From CAZQNF01 sp964403325 (GTDB taxonomy: Bacteria; Patescibacteriota; Patescibacteriia; Magasanikbacterales; GWA2-37-8): a stretch of 10,820 nt of DNA. The position numbers were made by a program, and so were the translations under genes. Under the pieces are notes generated by a model. That model was not told the origin of the DNA, did not search any database, and saw nothing but the letters and a program-made list of their open reading frames with translations. The DNA is taken from positions 1-10,820 of the forward strand of contig CAYOFO010000043.1 of the NCBI GenBank assembly GCA_964403325.1, given 5' to 3'. The first letter of the stretch is position 1. Each line of letters starts with the position of its first letter. This document shows, piece after piece, positions 1 to 5,959 of this stretch.

Positions 1-94
1 CTTTTGTTTTTTGAGCGAGCTCATCTAAAATTTCGCCCATAATTTTTCCGCCTTTGTCGATCCAATCCATTTCTTCAGGTGTTTTTATCCACAT
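1..94 (-). CDS. map: Methionine aminopeptidase, N-terminal fragment (cut by window edge)
   Basis: Only the first 31 codons are inside the window; the gene continues past the left edge. The visible protein begins MWIKTPEEMDWIDKGGKIM and goes on into a helix containing GEILDEL. This matches the usual start of type I methionine aminopeptidase, where an IKTPEEI-type segment and a helix precede the pita-bread catalytic domain. The metal-binding residues lie outside the window, so activity cannot be judged. The family removes the initiator methionine from nascent proteins at the ribosome. The ATG at 94 has no Shine-Dalgarno sequence. The gene follows adk by 72 nt on the same strand, and adk-map is a very common pair after secY, which supports the call made from this short fragment. 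Confidence 0.82.
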   Translation of the reverse strand, partial: MWIKTPEEMDWIDKGGKIMGEILDELAQKTK

Positions 95-107
95 ACTAAG
101 TTAGTTT

Positions 108-153
108 TTAGGTGTTAGGTGTTTCAGCGCAGGGCTGATCCGCCTTGGGCGGA
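108..153. repeat. GC-rich double-hairpin spacer element with a 7-bp tandem repeat, between adk and map
   Basis: The 72-nt adk-map spacer is much more GC-rich than the ribosomal genes. Positions 108-121 are two tandem copies of TTAGGTG. Next is a stem TCAGC (124-128) / GCTGA (134-138) with a 5-nt loop. Directly adjoining is a stem TCCGCC (139-144) / GGCGGA (148-153) with a 3-nt loop. Neither hairpin is followed by a clear T tract on the minus strand, so this is not a convincing intrinsic terminator for adk. It looks like a compact intergenic repeat or an RNA-stabilising structure. Whether it recurs in the genome cannot be seen from here. Confidence 0.5.
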
Positions 154-166
154 AGGTTTTAAGTTA

Positions 167-817
167 TTAAATATGTAATAATTTTTCAATATCTTTTTCT
201 ACAACCTCAATCGGCTGCATACCATTGATTTGTTGAAGCAAATTAAGACTGCGATAAAACTCTCGGACTGGGGCTACCGCTTCGTTGCCTTGTTCCTGGA
301 TACGTTTTTTTACCACTTCTTCGGCATCATCTTTGCGGGTAATAAGCTCGCCACTGCATTTTGGACATGCTTCCAGAGTTCCACCAATGACTGGCTCGCC
401 ACACATCTTGCAAACTCGGCGCTTCCCCAGCCGCACAAAGGACTCTTCGTCGCTGAGGGTTATTTCTACGGTCATCACTTCGGGATCAAGATGTTTCATG
501 GCAAAATATTCCTGGTATTTTTTGGCTTGTTCGACATTTCGGATGGCGCCATCGAGCACAATTCCCTGCCCTTTATCGAGAAAAGTATCCATAGCCCGAA
601 ACGCCAGGCGGTAAATAAGCCAATCGGCCACGAGTTTTCCACTCATCATTTCCTGCATCGCCTCACGCTCGTCAGCCGGGGCATGTTCGTCTTTTTGTAA
701 ACTGCGCAGCAAATCGCCGGTTGAGATATGGCCATAGCCATATTTTTCCACAATTTTTTTGGCTTGGGTTCCCTTGCCACTACCGGGAATACCGAGGAAG
801 ATAATGATTTTTTTCAT
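167..817 (-). CDS. adk: Adenylate kinase (zinc-type LID)
   Basis: Catalyses ATP + AMP to 2 ADP in the cytoplasm. The 216-residue protein has the P-loop GIPGSGKGTQ at residues 9-18, the AMP-binding STGDLLR near 32-38, and a LID domain with C136-X2-C139 and C151-X2-C154, expected to hold structural zinc. Arginines R133/R134 precede the first Cys pair, and R161-K-D-D164 with R172 follow the LID, as in the family. The usual LDGFPRT segment reads LDGAIRN (88-94): the key arginine R93 is kept but the flanking residues differ. The ATG at 817 starts directly at the P-loop strand; no Shine-Dalgarno is present and the predicted leader is very short. A terminator and a promoter lie just upstream, so it is probably transcribed separately from secY, with map next. 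Composition is higher in GC than the ribosomal genes. Confidence 0.96.
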   Translation of the reverse strand: MKKIIIFLGIPGSGKGTQAKKIVEKYGYGHISTGDLLRSLQKDEHAPADEREAMQEMMSGKLVADWLIYRLAFRAMDTFLDKGQGIVLDGAIRNVEQAKKYQEYFAMKHLDPEVMTVEITLSDEESFVRLGKRRVCKMCGEPVIGGTLEACPKCSGELITRKDDAEEVVKKRIQEQGNEAVAPVREFYRSLNLLQQINGMQPIEVVEKDIEKLLHI

Positions 818-835
818 AGAAAATAATGCTTAGCC

Positions 836-864
836 ACTATAACAAAACTTAAGTTTGTAGGCAA
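836..864 (-). promoter_or_regulatory. Predicted sigma70-type promoter for adk-map
   Basis: Read on the minus strand, a -35 box TTGCCT (859-864) and a -10 box TATAGT (836-841) are separated by exactly 17 nt. Transcription would start near position 829, leaving a leader of about 12 nt before the adk ATG at 817, with no Shine-Dalgarno sequence. The site lies immediately downstream of a terminator stem-loop, where a new promoter is needed. The spacer contains the 12-bp perfect palindrome AAACTTAAGTTT (845-856), which could be an operator or chance. The box match and spacing are seen directly; function is inferred. Confidence 0.65.
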
Positions 865-865
865 G

Positions 866-895
866 AAAAAACCTCCGGTAGGAGGTTATTTTTTT
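866..895. terminator. Bidirectional intrinsic terminator between the unknown gene and adk
   Basis: A perfect 7-bp stem AACCTCC (870-876) / GGAGGTT (881-887) with a 4-nt loop is flanked by T tracts in both directions. On the minus strand the stem runs into TTTTTTCTT; on the plus strand it is followed by ATTTTTTT. It lies 152 nt after the unknown gene's stop and just before the adk promoter, so it probably ends the long ribosomal-protein/secY transcript. Confidence 0.82.
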
Positions 896-1047
896 ACTCA
901 CTCTTAGCAATCTTCTTCGTACTATTTGCATAACAACATCCACCATAGTTTGTCGAGGATAAATCTCTTCAATCAAATTCAGCAGATATTAAAATCTATA
1001 ACCGTCCTTGAAACTACAAATGTCCGCAAGAAGTTATTCAAAGTGTT
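896..1047. other. Non-coding stretch between the unknown gene and the terminator
   Basis: No convincing gene is visible. On the minus strand a reading frame around 830-990 gives a somewhat protein-like run (NLIEEIYPRQTMVDVV, then an arginine-rich piece). Its only ATG-initiated part is 38 codons and would run through both the terminator stem and the adk promoter, so I do not call it. The stretch would form the 3' untranslated end of the secY transcript. It could also be a decayed 3' end of the upstream gene, but no single frameshift joins the two convincingly. Confidence 0.4.
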
Positions 1048-1365
1048 TTACACTGAAACCTTCATTATTTCAGATTTAGGAGGTAGTAATTGCCCCTGCT
1101 CATCCTTCCTCATAACAAAAACATGGCGGAAAGTTTGGCTTTCTTGGCGCTCCAACACTATTCTAACACCCGCAACGGACGGGTCGGCTCTTAGCTCTTG
1201 TTCGAAAGAAGGCCCATCTTTTGATAACGCAACGTCGTAAAGATGTTCTTGGCCATAACCTTCGGTAAATAATCTTTTTGCCGCCGCAAAAAATTCCGTA
1301 TCATTTGCACACTCTTCTTCCTGAGGAGGAGTTAATCGTCCTTGTTCCTTTATTTCTGAATACAT
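1048..1365 (-). CDS. Small acidic protein of unknown function following secY
   Basis: I do not recognise this 105-residue protein. It begins MYSEIKEQGRLTPPQEEE and ends LLPPKSEIMKVSV. By hand count it has 19 Asp/Glu against 13 Lys/Arg, so it is acidic, unlike its basic ribosomal neighbours. No signal peptide, membrane segment or nucleotide-binding motif is visible, so a soluble cytoplasmic protein is likely. Proline-proline turns (LTPP and LLPP) occur near both ends. The ATG at 1365 lies 34 nt after the secY stop. The open frame continues upstream into secY, but those residues are secY sequence read in another frame; a GTG at 1398 is the only other plausible start. There is no Shine-Dalgarno, as for most genes here. 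It is probably the last gene of the secY transcript, before the terminator. Confidence 0.6.
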   Translation of the reverse strand: MYSEIKEQGRLTPPQEEECANDTEFFAAAKRLFTEGYGQEHLYDVALSKDGPSFEQELRADPSVAGVRIVLERQESQTFRHVFVMRKDEQGQLLPPKSEIMKVSV

Positions 1366-1399
1366 ATGAGATTTAATTTTATTAACAAAATTGTACACC

Positions 1400-2674
1400 C
1401 TACACCCGATCGTACTCGTGAACTGTGATCTGAGAATCCAGCTGTTTGGCTGTTTCAATGGCCACTGACACCAAAATAAGCAAGCTGGTTCCACCAATAC
1501 TCAAAGTATTTGTTCCGGAAAAAGCTTGAATTAAGAGCGGTAACAAAGCAATAAAGCCCAAAAATAAAGCGCCAATCAAATTAAGTCTATTCATCGTTCC
1601 GGACAAATAACTTTCTGTTTCTTTGCCTGGTCTGATTCCGGGAATAAACCCACCTTGCTTTTGTAAATTTTCAGCAATCTTCTGAGGATGGAAAATAATA
1701 GCTGTATAAAAATAGGTAAAGGCAAAGACTAAACCAAAATAGAGCACGTCATAAAAAATCTGATTCTGAAACAGGCGGATTGTTCCGTTTGCCGCATTAA
1801 CCAACCAGGCACTTTTCGCGTGAACAAAAAATTGCGCAATCATCGAAGGAAAAAGTACCATCGAGATAGCAAAGATAATTGGTATCACACCAGCCATATT
1901 CACTCGAAACGGCAAATGAGCGGAAGTACCACCTACCATACGATTACCGCGCACCTGTTTGGCATACGTAACCGGAATATTTCTTTGACCCTCACTCACA
2001 AACACTACACTTACAATAGTAAAGAGAACAATGGCTACAAATAACAAATAAATGTAGAGGTCTTGCGGATTATAATTTATAAAAGCATTGCGCATACCTT
2101 CAGGTAAAGACGAAATAATACCAGCAAAAATAAGTAATGATACGCCGTTGCCTACTTTTTTCTCGGTAATAAGTTCGCCCAACCACATCAAGAACATCGT
2201 ACCCGCCGTAATCGTGAGCATGATTGTCACGATGCGTAAGGGCGTTAAATCTGTGAGAACCGGCAAAGATGACTGATTAAGCAAACGAATCATGGCATAA
2301 GACTGCAAAAAAGCGAGCGGTACAGTGAGCCAGCGAGTATACATACTTATTTTTTGCTGTCCCGATTCTCCTTCTTGACTCATTTCTTCCCAACTTGGAA
2401 TAATCATGGTCAACAGCTGAGTTACGATTGATGCTGTAATATAAGGACTTACCCCGAGCATGACAATCGAAAAATTTTTGAGTGTTCCACCAGAAAATAG
2501 GTTAAGTAGGCCAAAAATTTGATTATTCTCAAGGAAAGAGCGTAAATTGGTCACATTTACTCCCGGAATGGGAATATGAGCAACCAAACGAAAAATAACC
2601 AACATGGCTATGACAAACAAAATTTTGTTACGCAATTCTTTGATACTCCAAATTTGTTGTATTTTATACCACAT
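1400..2674 (-). CDS. secY: Protein translocase channel subunit SecY
   Basis: Forms the inner-membrane channel through which Sec-dependent proteins are exported or inserted, with SecE and usually SecG, and with SecA or the ribosome docking on its cytoplasmic loops. The 424-residue protein is of normal length, with ten hydrophobic segments expected. The first, about residues 18-36, is followed by IPIPGVN and the plug-region FNLFSGG-like segment (LLNLFSGGTLKNFS). The cytoplasmic loop with GQRNIPVTYAKQV and the later loop with QGGFIPGIRPG are both intact, including the arginine needed for SecA coupling. The C-terminal tail is short (EYDRV). It follows rplO by 99 nt, the largest gap in the cluster, which contains a stem-loop. 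Stop codon is TAG. Confidence 0.97.
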   Translation of the reverse strand: MWYKIQQIWSIKELRNKILFVIAMLVIFRLVAHIPIPGVNVTNLRSFLENNQIFGLLNLFSGGTLKNFSIVMLGVSPYITASIVTQLLTMIIPSWEEMSQEGESGQQKISMYTRWLTVPLAFLQSYAMIRLLNQSSLPVLTDLTPLRIVTIMLTITAGTMFLMWLGELITEKKVGNGVSLLIFAGIISSLPEGMRNAFINYNPQDLYIYLLFVAIVLFTIVSVVFVSEGQRNIPVTYAKQVRGNRMVGGTSAHLPFRVNMAGVIPIIFAISMVLFPSMIAQFFVHAKSAWLVNAANGTIRLFQNQIFYDVLYFGLVFAFTYFYTAIIFHPQKIAENLQKQGGFIPGIRPGKETESYLSGTMNRLNLIGALFLGFIALLPLLIQAFSGTNTLSIGGTSLLILVSVAIETAKQLDSQITVHEYDRV

Positions 2675-2694
2675 AAATTTTAGGAAAAGTCTAT

Positions 2695-2757
2695 AAAATC
2701 AAAAAGTCCATCAAACCCATAGAGCAGTTCTGAGCATTCTGAGGGATCTGATAGACT
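2695..2757 (-). promoter_or_regulatory. Stem-loop with T-rich 3' side between rplO and secY; possible attenuator
   Basis: In the minus-strand transcript, the segment from 2757 to 2744 (AGTCTATCAGATCC) pairs with that from 2718 to 2705 (GGGTTTGATGGACT) over 14 consecutive base pairs, three of them G-U. The same arms on the plus strand would have three A-C mismatches, so the structure favours a minus-strand RNA. The loop is 25 nt and contains CTCAGAA twice. The 3' arm is followed by TTTTGATTTT, like a weak intrinsic terminator. It could lower secY expression relative to the ribosomal genes, be a protein-binding control site, or protect the upstream mRNA. A TATAGA (2690-2695) just before secY might be a -10 box, but I see no good -35. 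Confidence 0.5.
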
Positions 2758-2773
2758 GTATGGATCTTGCAGC

Positions 2774-3211
2774 TTATTTTATTTCTCCACCAACAGCTTT
2801 TACTTTCTGAGCAGCTCCTACTGTCAAAAGGACTCCGGTAATAATTAATTTTTTGGTTAATTCCCCAGAATTCAAAATTTTAGCGGCTTTATCGGTTGAT
2901 TTGATTAATTTTTTTTCTTTCAAAGAAACGAGATTCACCTCTTCGCCGGTGCCAAATTGTTTTTCCAGATCAGAAAGATAGATCTCTGTTGGCTTGGTTT
3001 TTAAACTTGTAAAACCACGCAGCTTAGGAGCCGACTGAAGCAAAGATTTAAAACCTTTGCGAGCTAAACCTCGACTTCCGCCCGAACGCGCGGTTTGACC
3101 TTTTCCACCGCGACCAGAACTTTTACCGTGTCCAGAAGCATCACCACGACCAACTGTTTTGGAACGGTGTCGTGAACCTTTGGCACCACGTAATGTATGA
3201 GCTTGTAGCAT
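2774..3211 (-). CDS. rplO: 50S ribosomal protein L15 (uL15)
   Basis: A large-subunit assembly protein that contacts 23S rRNA near the base of the central protuberance. The 145-residue protein has the typical long glycine/arginine-rich N-terminal tail (residues about 8-46, with GRGDASGHGKSSGRGGKGQ) that threads into rRNA, followed by the globular domain ending in KVKAVGGEIK. Length is normal for the family. The ATG at 3211 is only 2 nt after the rpsE stop, which suggests translational coupling. In most bacteria rpmD (L30) would lie between rpsE and rplO; here there is no room for it. After the gene comes the 99-nt spacer with the stem-loop that precedes secY. Confidence 0.97.
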   Translation of the reverse strand: MLQAHTLRGAKGSRHRSKTVGRGDASGHGKSSGRGGKGQTARSGGSRGLARKGFKSLLQSAPKLRGFTSLKTKPTEIYLSDLEKQFGTGEEVNLVSLKEKKLIKSTDKAAKILNSGELTKKLIITGVLLTVGAAQKVKAVGGEIK

Positions 3212-3213
3212 AA

Positions 3214-3792
3214 TTATTTAACGTTTAATTTTTTAGACCGAGATTGAAGAGCCTGCTCTTCTTCATCTTCAGGAGCAGTGTCGTTAACAATGAGCGCTTT
3301 CTTTAAAGCAGGTCGATTTTTAAAAGATGAAAGTGCTTGAAAAACAGCTTTTACTGCCGTAATTTTATTTTTAGTTTTTCCTAAAAATTTACTTGAGATA
3401 TTCGGAACGCCAGCGAGTTCAAGCACTGTACGCATCGCTCCTCCAGCAATGATACCTGAACCTCTCGGGGCAGGTTTAATCATTACCATAGCAGCTTTGT
3501 ATTTACTCGTAACTGGATGTGGAATGGTATCGTTGATGAGGGGAATTTGGATAATTCTTTTTTTGGCTTGATGTACGGCTTTTTCTACCGCCAATTGCAC
3601 ATCACTGCCTTTAGCTACACCAAAACCCACTCGATTTTTACGATCACCTAAGATAACACAAACCCGAAAACTCATCTGTTTACCACCCTCAGTAATACGA
3701 GTAACTCGAGCTAAATCTAAAATATATTGATCAAATTCAGATTTCTCTGCTTTGTCAAAATGACTCTTTTTTTTGTCCATTTTATTCATCAT
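3214..3792 (-). CDS. rpsE: 30S ribosomal protein S5 (uS5)
   Basis: Part of the small-subunit mRNA entry and decoding region, where it affects accuracy and helicase activity with S3 and S4. The double-stranded RNA-binding-like domain is clear (LDLARVTRITEGGKQMSF, then VGFGVAKGSDVQLAVEKA), followed by the C-terminal domain with PAPRGSGIIAGGAMRTVLELAGV. At 192 residues it is longer than the roughly 166 of E. coli, mainly because of a mixed-charge C-terminal tail (about residues 170-192, acidic EDEEE then basic RSKKLNVK). Three in-frame ATGs (3792, 3789, 3780) are possible starts; none has a Shine-Dalgarno, and I keep the first. Its stop lies 2 nt from rplO, with no rpmD between. Confidence 0.95.
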   Translation of the reverse strand: MMNKMDKKKSHFDKAEKSEFDQYILDLARVTRITEGGKQMSFRVCVILGDRKNRVGFGVAKGSDVQLAVEKAVHQAKKRIIQIPLINDTIPHPVTSKYKAAMVMIKPAPRGSGIIAGGAMRTVLELAGVPNISSKFLGKTKNKITAVKAVFQALSSFKNRPALKKALIVNDTAPEDEEEQALQSRSKKLNVK

Positions 3793-3821
3793 AAAGCGCT
3801 TATTAATTTTAGAGCATGAAT

Positions 3822-4196
3822 TTAAAAAACTAAACCGGCTTCACGCGCTCCTTCAGCCACGGCTTTTACCCGTCCATGGTAGCGATATCCACCACGATCA
3901 AAAATTACCGCAGCAATTCCTTTGGCTTTTGCTTTTTGGGCCAAAAGTTTTCCAGCTTCGTAACCAAGAGTAACTTTGTGAGTTTTCTCGGCGCCTTTAG
4001 CCCCAGTAATTTCATTGGTGTGTACGGCACAGAGTGTTTTTCCAGCTTCGTCATCAACCAATTGCACTTCCATGTTCTTCAGACTACGAAAAACAGACAA
4101 GCGAGGACAATCTTTGGTTCCCATTAATTTTGCTCGCACTCGAGCATGACGAACCTGTCGTAGAGTGCTTTTATTTTTTTGAAACAATCTTTTCAT
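3822..4196 (-). CDS. rplR: 50S ribosomal protein L18 (uL18)
   Basis: Binds 5S rRNA with L5 and helps dock it in the central protuberance. The 124-residue protein is of normal length. It shows the basic N-terminal tail (KRLFQKNKSTLRQVRHARVR), the segment PRLSVFRSLKNMEVQLVDDE, and the conserved C-terminal FDRGGYRYHGRVKAVAEGAREAGL. The ATG at 4196 lies 27 nt after rplF, without a Shine-Dalgarno. Order rplF-rplR-rpsE is as in the usual spc operon. Confidence 0.97.
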   Translation of the reverse strand: MKRLFQKNKSTLRQVRHARVRAKLMGTKDCPRLSVFRSLKNMEVQLVDDEAGKTLCAVHTNEITGAKGAEKTHKVTLGYEAGKLLAQKAKAKGIAAVIFDRGGYRYHGRVKAVAEGAREAGLVF

Positions 4197-4223
4197 ACTT
4201 GTAAAAATCTAGGTAAATGACAA

Positions 4224-4769
4224 TTAAGCAGCTTTAGCACCTGTCTTACCAGCTTTGCGTCGAACAGTTTCAGTAGTATAACGGATACCTTTTCCTTTAT
4301 ACGGTTCAGGTTTCTTTACTGCACGCAATTGAGCCGCTGTTTCTCCGACCAAATGCTTATCAAAACCTTCAACCGTAATAATATTTTTTTCAACGGAAAA
4401 TTTTATTCCAACCGGAGCAGTAAATAAAACTGGATGAGAGAAACCAACTTCTAAATTTAGATCAGCTCCTTTTAAAGATACTTTATACCCTACCCCCTCA
4501 ATTTGCAACTGTTTTTTGTATCCATCGGTCACTCCGATAACCATGTTTTTTACCAAACTACCAAATGTTCCCCATAAAGCTCGGTCCTTTTTATTATCTT
4601 CTTGCGGTACTTTGACCAACAAACCTTCTGGGGTTTGTTCAATATTTACTCGAGAATGAATTGCTTGAGTAAGCGTTCCTTTAGGACCAGTAATTTTTAA
4701 TTCATGCGCAAGTTTTTCAACTTTAACCTGGGCGGGAATGATGATGATTTTTTTTCCTATACGCGACAT
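4224..4769 (-). CDS. rplF: 50S ribosomal protein L6 (uL6)
   Basis: Sits near the sarcin-ricin loop and the factor-binding site of the large subunit. The 181-residue protein has the expected start MSRIGKKIIIIPAQV, two repeated alpha/beta domains (about residues 1-82 and 83-170), and the conserved C-terminal PEPYKGKGIRYTTETVRRKAGK. Length matches the family. The ATG at 4769 follows the rpsH stop by 19 nt, with no Shine-Dalgarno. Confidence 0.97.
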   Translation of the reverse strand: MSRIGKKIIIIPAQVKVEKLAHELKITGPKGTLTQAIHSRVNIEQTPEGLLVKVPQEDNKKDRALWGTFGSLVKNMVIGVTDGYKKQLQIEGVGYKVSLKGADLNLEVGFSHPVLFTAPVGIKFSVEKNIITVEGFDKHLVGETAAQLRAVKKPEPYKGKGIRYTTETVRRKAGKTGAKAA

Positions 4770-4788
4770 ATTTAAGTGAATTTACAGA

Positions 4789-5178
4789 CTAATAAACCTC
4801 ACAAAGAAGTTCTCCACCCAATTTTAGGGAACGAGCTTCTTTGTCGGTCACAACTCCTTGTGGAGTAGACAAGATAGAAAAACCAAAACCATTCAAAACT
4901 TTTTTTACTTCATCTTTTTTGATATACAAACGATGACCAGGTGTACTCTTGCGTTCAATGTGTTGAATGGCAGGAGTACCATTCTGGTATTTCAAGGTAA
5001 TCAGAAGGGCGGGATGGGTATCCATTGTTTCTTTCACCGCTTCAACATATCCTTCACGAACTAAAATAGACGCTATCGCCATTTTCATTTTTGAAAATGG
5101 GATTATCACTTCTTTTTTATGAACTAAAGAAGCATTGCGAATTCTAGTTAACATGTCAGCAATAGGATCAGTCATCAT
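4789..5178 (-). CDS. rpsH: 30S ribosomal protein S8 (uS8)
   Basis: A primary 16S rRNA binder in the central domain; in E. coli it also represses the spc operon by binding its own mRNA near rplE. The 129-residue protein begins MMTDPIADMLTRIRNA and ends with the conserved GGELLCEVY; the family segment FGFSILSTPQGVVTDKEA is clear near residues 98-115. Two adjacent ATGs (5178 and 5175) could start it; most family members start at the second (MTDP). A 39-nt AT-rich gap separates it from rpsN, the largest among the ribosomal genes before secY. I saw no obvious S8-type site there, but did not fold it. Stop codon is TAG. Confidence 0.96.
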   Translation of the reverse strand: MMTDPIADMLTRIRNASLVHKKEVIIPFSKMKMAIASILVREGYVEAVKETMDTHPALLITLKYQNGTPAIQHIERKSTPGHRLYIKKDEVKKVLNGFGFSILSTPQGVVTDKEARSLKLGGELLCEVY

Positions 5179-5217
5179 AAACGTGTATAAAATTTTAAAA
5201 TTGATTTAGTATAAAAA

Positions 5218-5403
5218 TTACCAACTTGATTTGCGGATTCCCGGAATCTTTCCGTTATTGGCAAGTTCACGGAAACATATACGACAAAGACCAAATCTTC
5301 TCATAAAGCCACGACGACGACCACAGAGTGAGCATCTACGTACTATACGAGTGGTAAATTTCGGTTTTCGTAATGATTTTGCAATTTGTCCTTGGGTAGC
5401 CAT
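5218..5403 (-). CDS. rpsN: 30S ribosomal protein S14, zinc-binding type (uS14)
   Basis: An assembly protein of the 30S head, next to S3 and S10. At 61 residues this is the short (type Z) form, not the roughly 100-residue form of E. coli. Four cysteines, C24-X2-C27 and C40-X2-C43, form the expected zinc ribbon. The C-terminus GKIPGIRKSSW is the family signature. The ATG at 5403 is 3 nt after the rplE stop, so translation is probably coupled. The protein is strongly basic. Confidence 0.97.
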   Translation of the reverse strand: MATQGQIAKSLRKPKFTTRIVRRCSLCGRRRGFMRRFGLCRICFRELANNGKIPGIRKSSW

Positions 5404-5406
5404 ATA

Positions 5407-5955
5407 TTATTTAGTACTAAAAGGAAATCCTAAGTTGGCAAGAAGAGCTTTACCTTCATTTTTATCCTTTGCTGAGGTATTTATAACAATCTGCAAGCCA
5501 TGCACTTTGTCTAATTCTTCCATTTTTACTTCTGGAAAAGCCACATTCTCCTTAAAACCAATGGTATAATTGCCCTGACGATCAAAACCTTTTGGACTAA
5601 TGCCATGAAAATCACGGACACGTGGAAAAGTTGTAGACAATAATTTCTCCAAAAATTGATACATACGCGGTCCGCGTAAAGTTACCATCACGCCAATTTC
5701 CATACCTTCACGAATTTTAAAGTTGGAAATTGATTGTTTTGCTTTGGTTTTTACCGCTTTTTGCCCAGTGATTGTTTCTAAAACTTTTACAACATTATCA
5801 ACAAAATTAGCCTCTTTTACATGTCTCCCCACACCAACATTCAAAACAACTTTTTTTATCTTGGGTACTTGCATGATATTTTTTAACTTCAATTCTTTTA
5901 CAAGAGCTGGAGCAATTTCTTTTTTAAATTTTTCGTATAAATTATTTCCAGGCAT
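5407..5955 (-). CDS. rplE: 50S ribosomal protein L5 (uL5)
   Basis: Binds 5S rRNA and forms the bridge between the central protuberance and the 30S head, touching P-site tRNA. The 182-residue protein is of normal length. It has the conserved KIKKVVLNVGVGRH (about residues 32-45), the KTKAKQSISNFKIREGMEIGVMVTLRG segment (in pieces near 69-95) and the GFDRQGNYTIGFKEN segment near 123-137. The ATG at 5955 is 4 nt after rplX, again consistent with coupling. Confidence 0.97.
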   Translation of the reverse strand: MPGNNLYEKFKKEIAPALVKELKLKNIMQVPKIKKVVLNVGVGRHVKEANFVDNVVKVLETITGQKAVKTKAKQSISNFKIREGMEIGVMVTLRGPRMYQFLEKLLSTTFPRVRDFHGISPKGFDRQGNYTIGFKENVAFPEVKMEELDKVHGLQIVINTSAKDKNEGKALLANLGFPFSTK

Positions 5956-5959
5956 ATTT

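Noticed and set aside
230..700. Plus-strand open frame of 156 codons opposite adk
   Set aside because: It is antisense to a well-supported adenylate kinase; the translation is rich in Phe, His and Cys, as expected of a shadow frame.
830..946. Possible 38-residue minus-strand gene starting MVDVVMQIVRRR
   Set aside because: It reads straight through the perfect terminator stem-loop and the adk promoter, has no Shine-Dalgarno, and turns into low-quality sequence after the stem.
926..1240. Plus-strand open frame of 104 codons
   Set aside because: It lies antisense to the unknown gene and the non-coding stretch, has no recognisable domain and no visible promoter or ribosome binding site; the minus-strand frame fits the operon better.
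1366..1497. Extended start of the unknown gene overlapping secY
   Set aside because: The added 44 residues are the secY 3' end read in another frame; no Shine-Dalgarno supports it. A GTG at 1398 remains possible but is less likely than the ATG at 1365.
2675..2773. A missed small gene in the rplO-secY spacer
   Set aside because: The 99 nt contain no start followed by a convincing frame on either strand; the stem-loop accounts for most of it.
5191..5202. 12-bp palindrome AATTTTAAAATT in the rpsN-rpsH gap
   Set aside because: A pure A/T palindrome in a 39-nt AT-rich spacer is easily chance; it has no GC pair to form a stable RNA stem and no nearby -35/-10 pair with good spacing.
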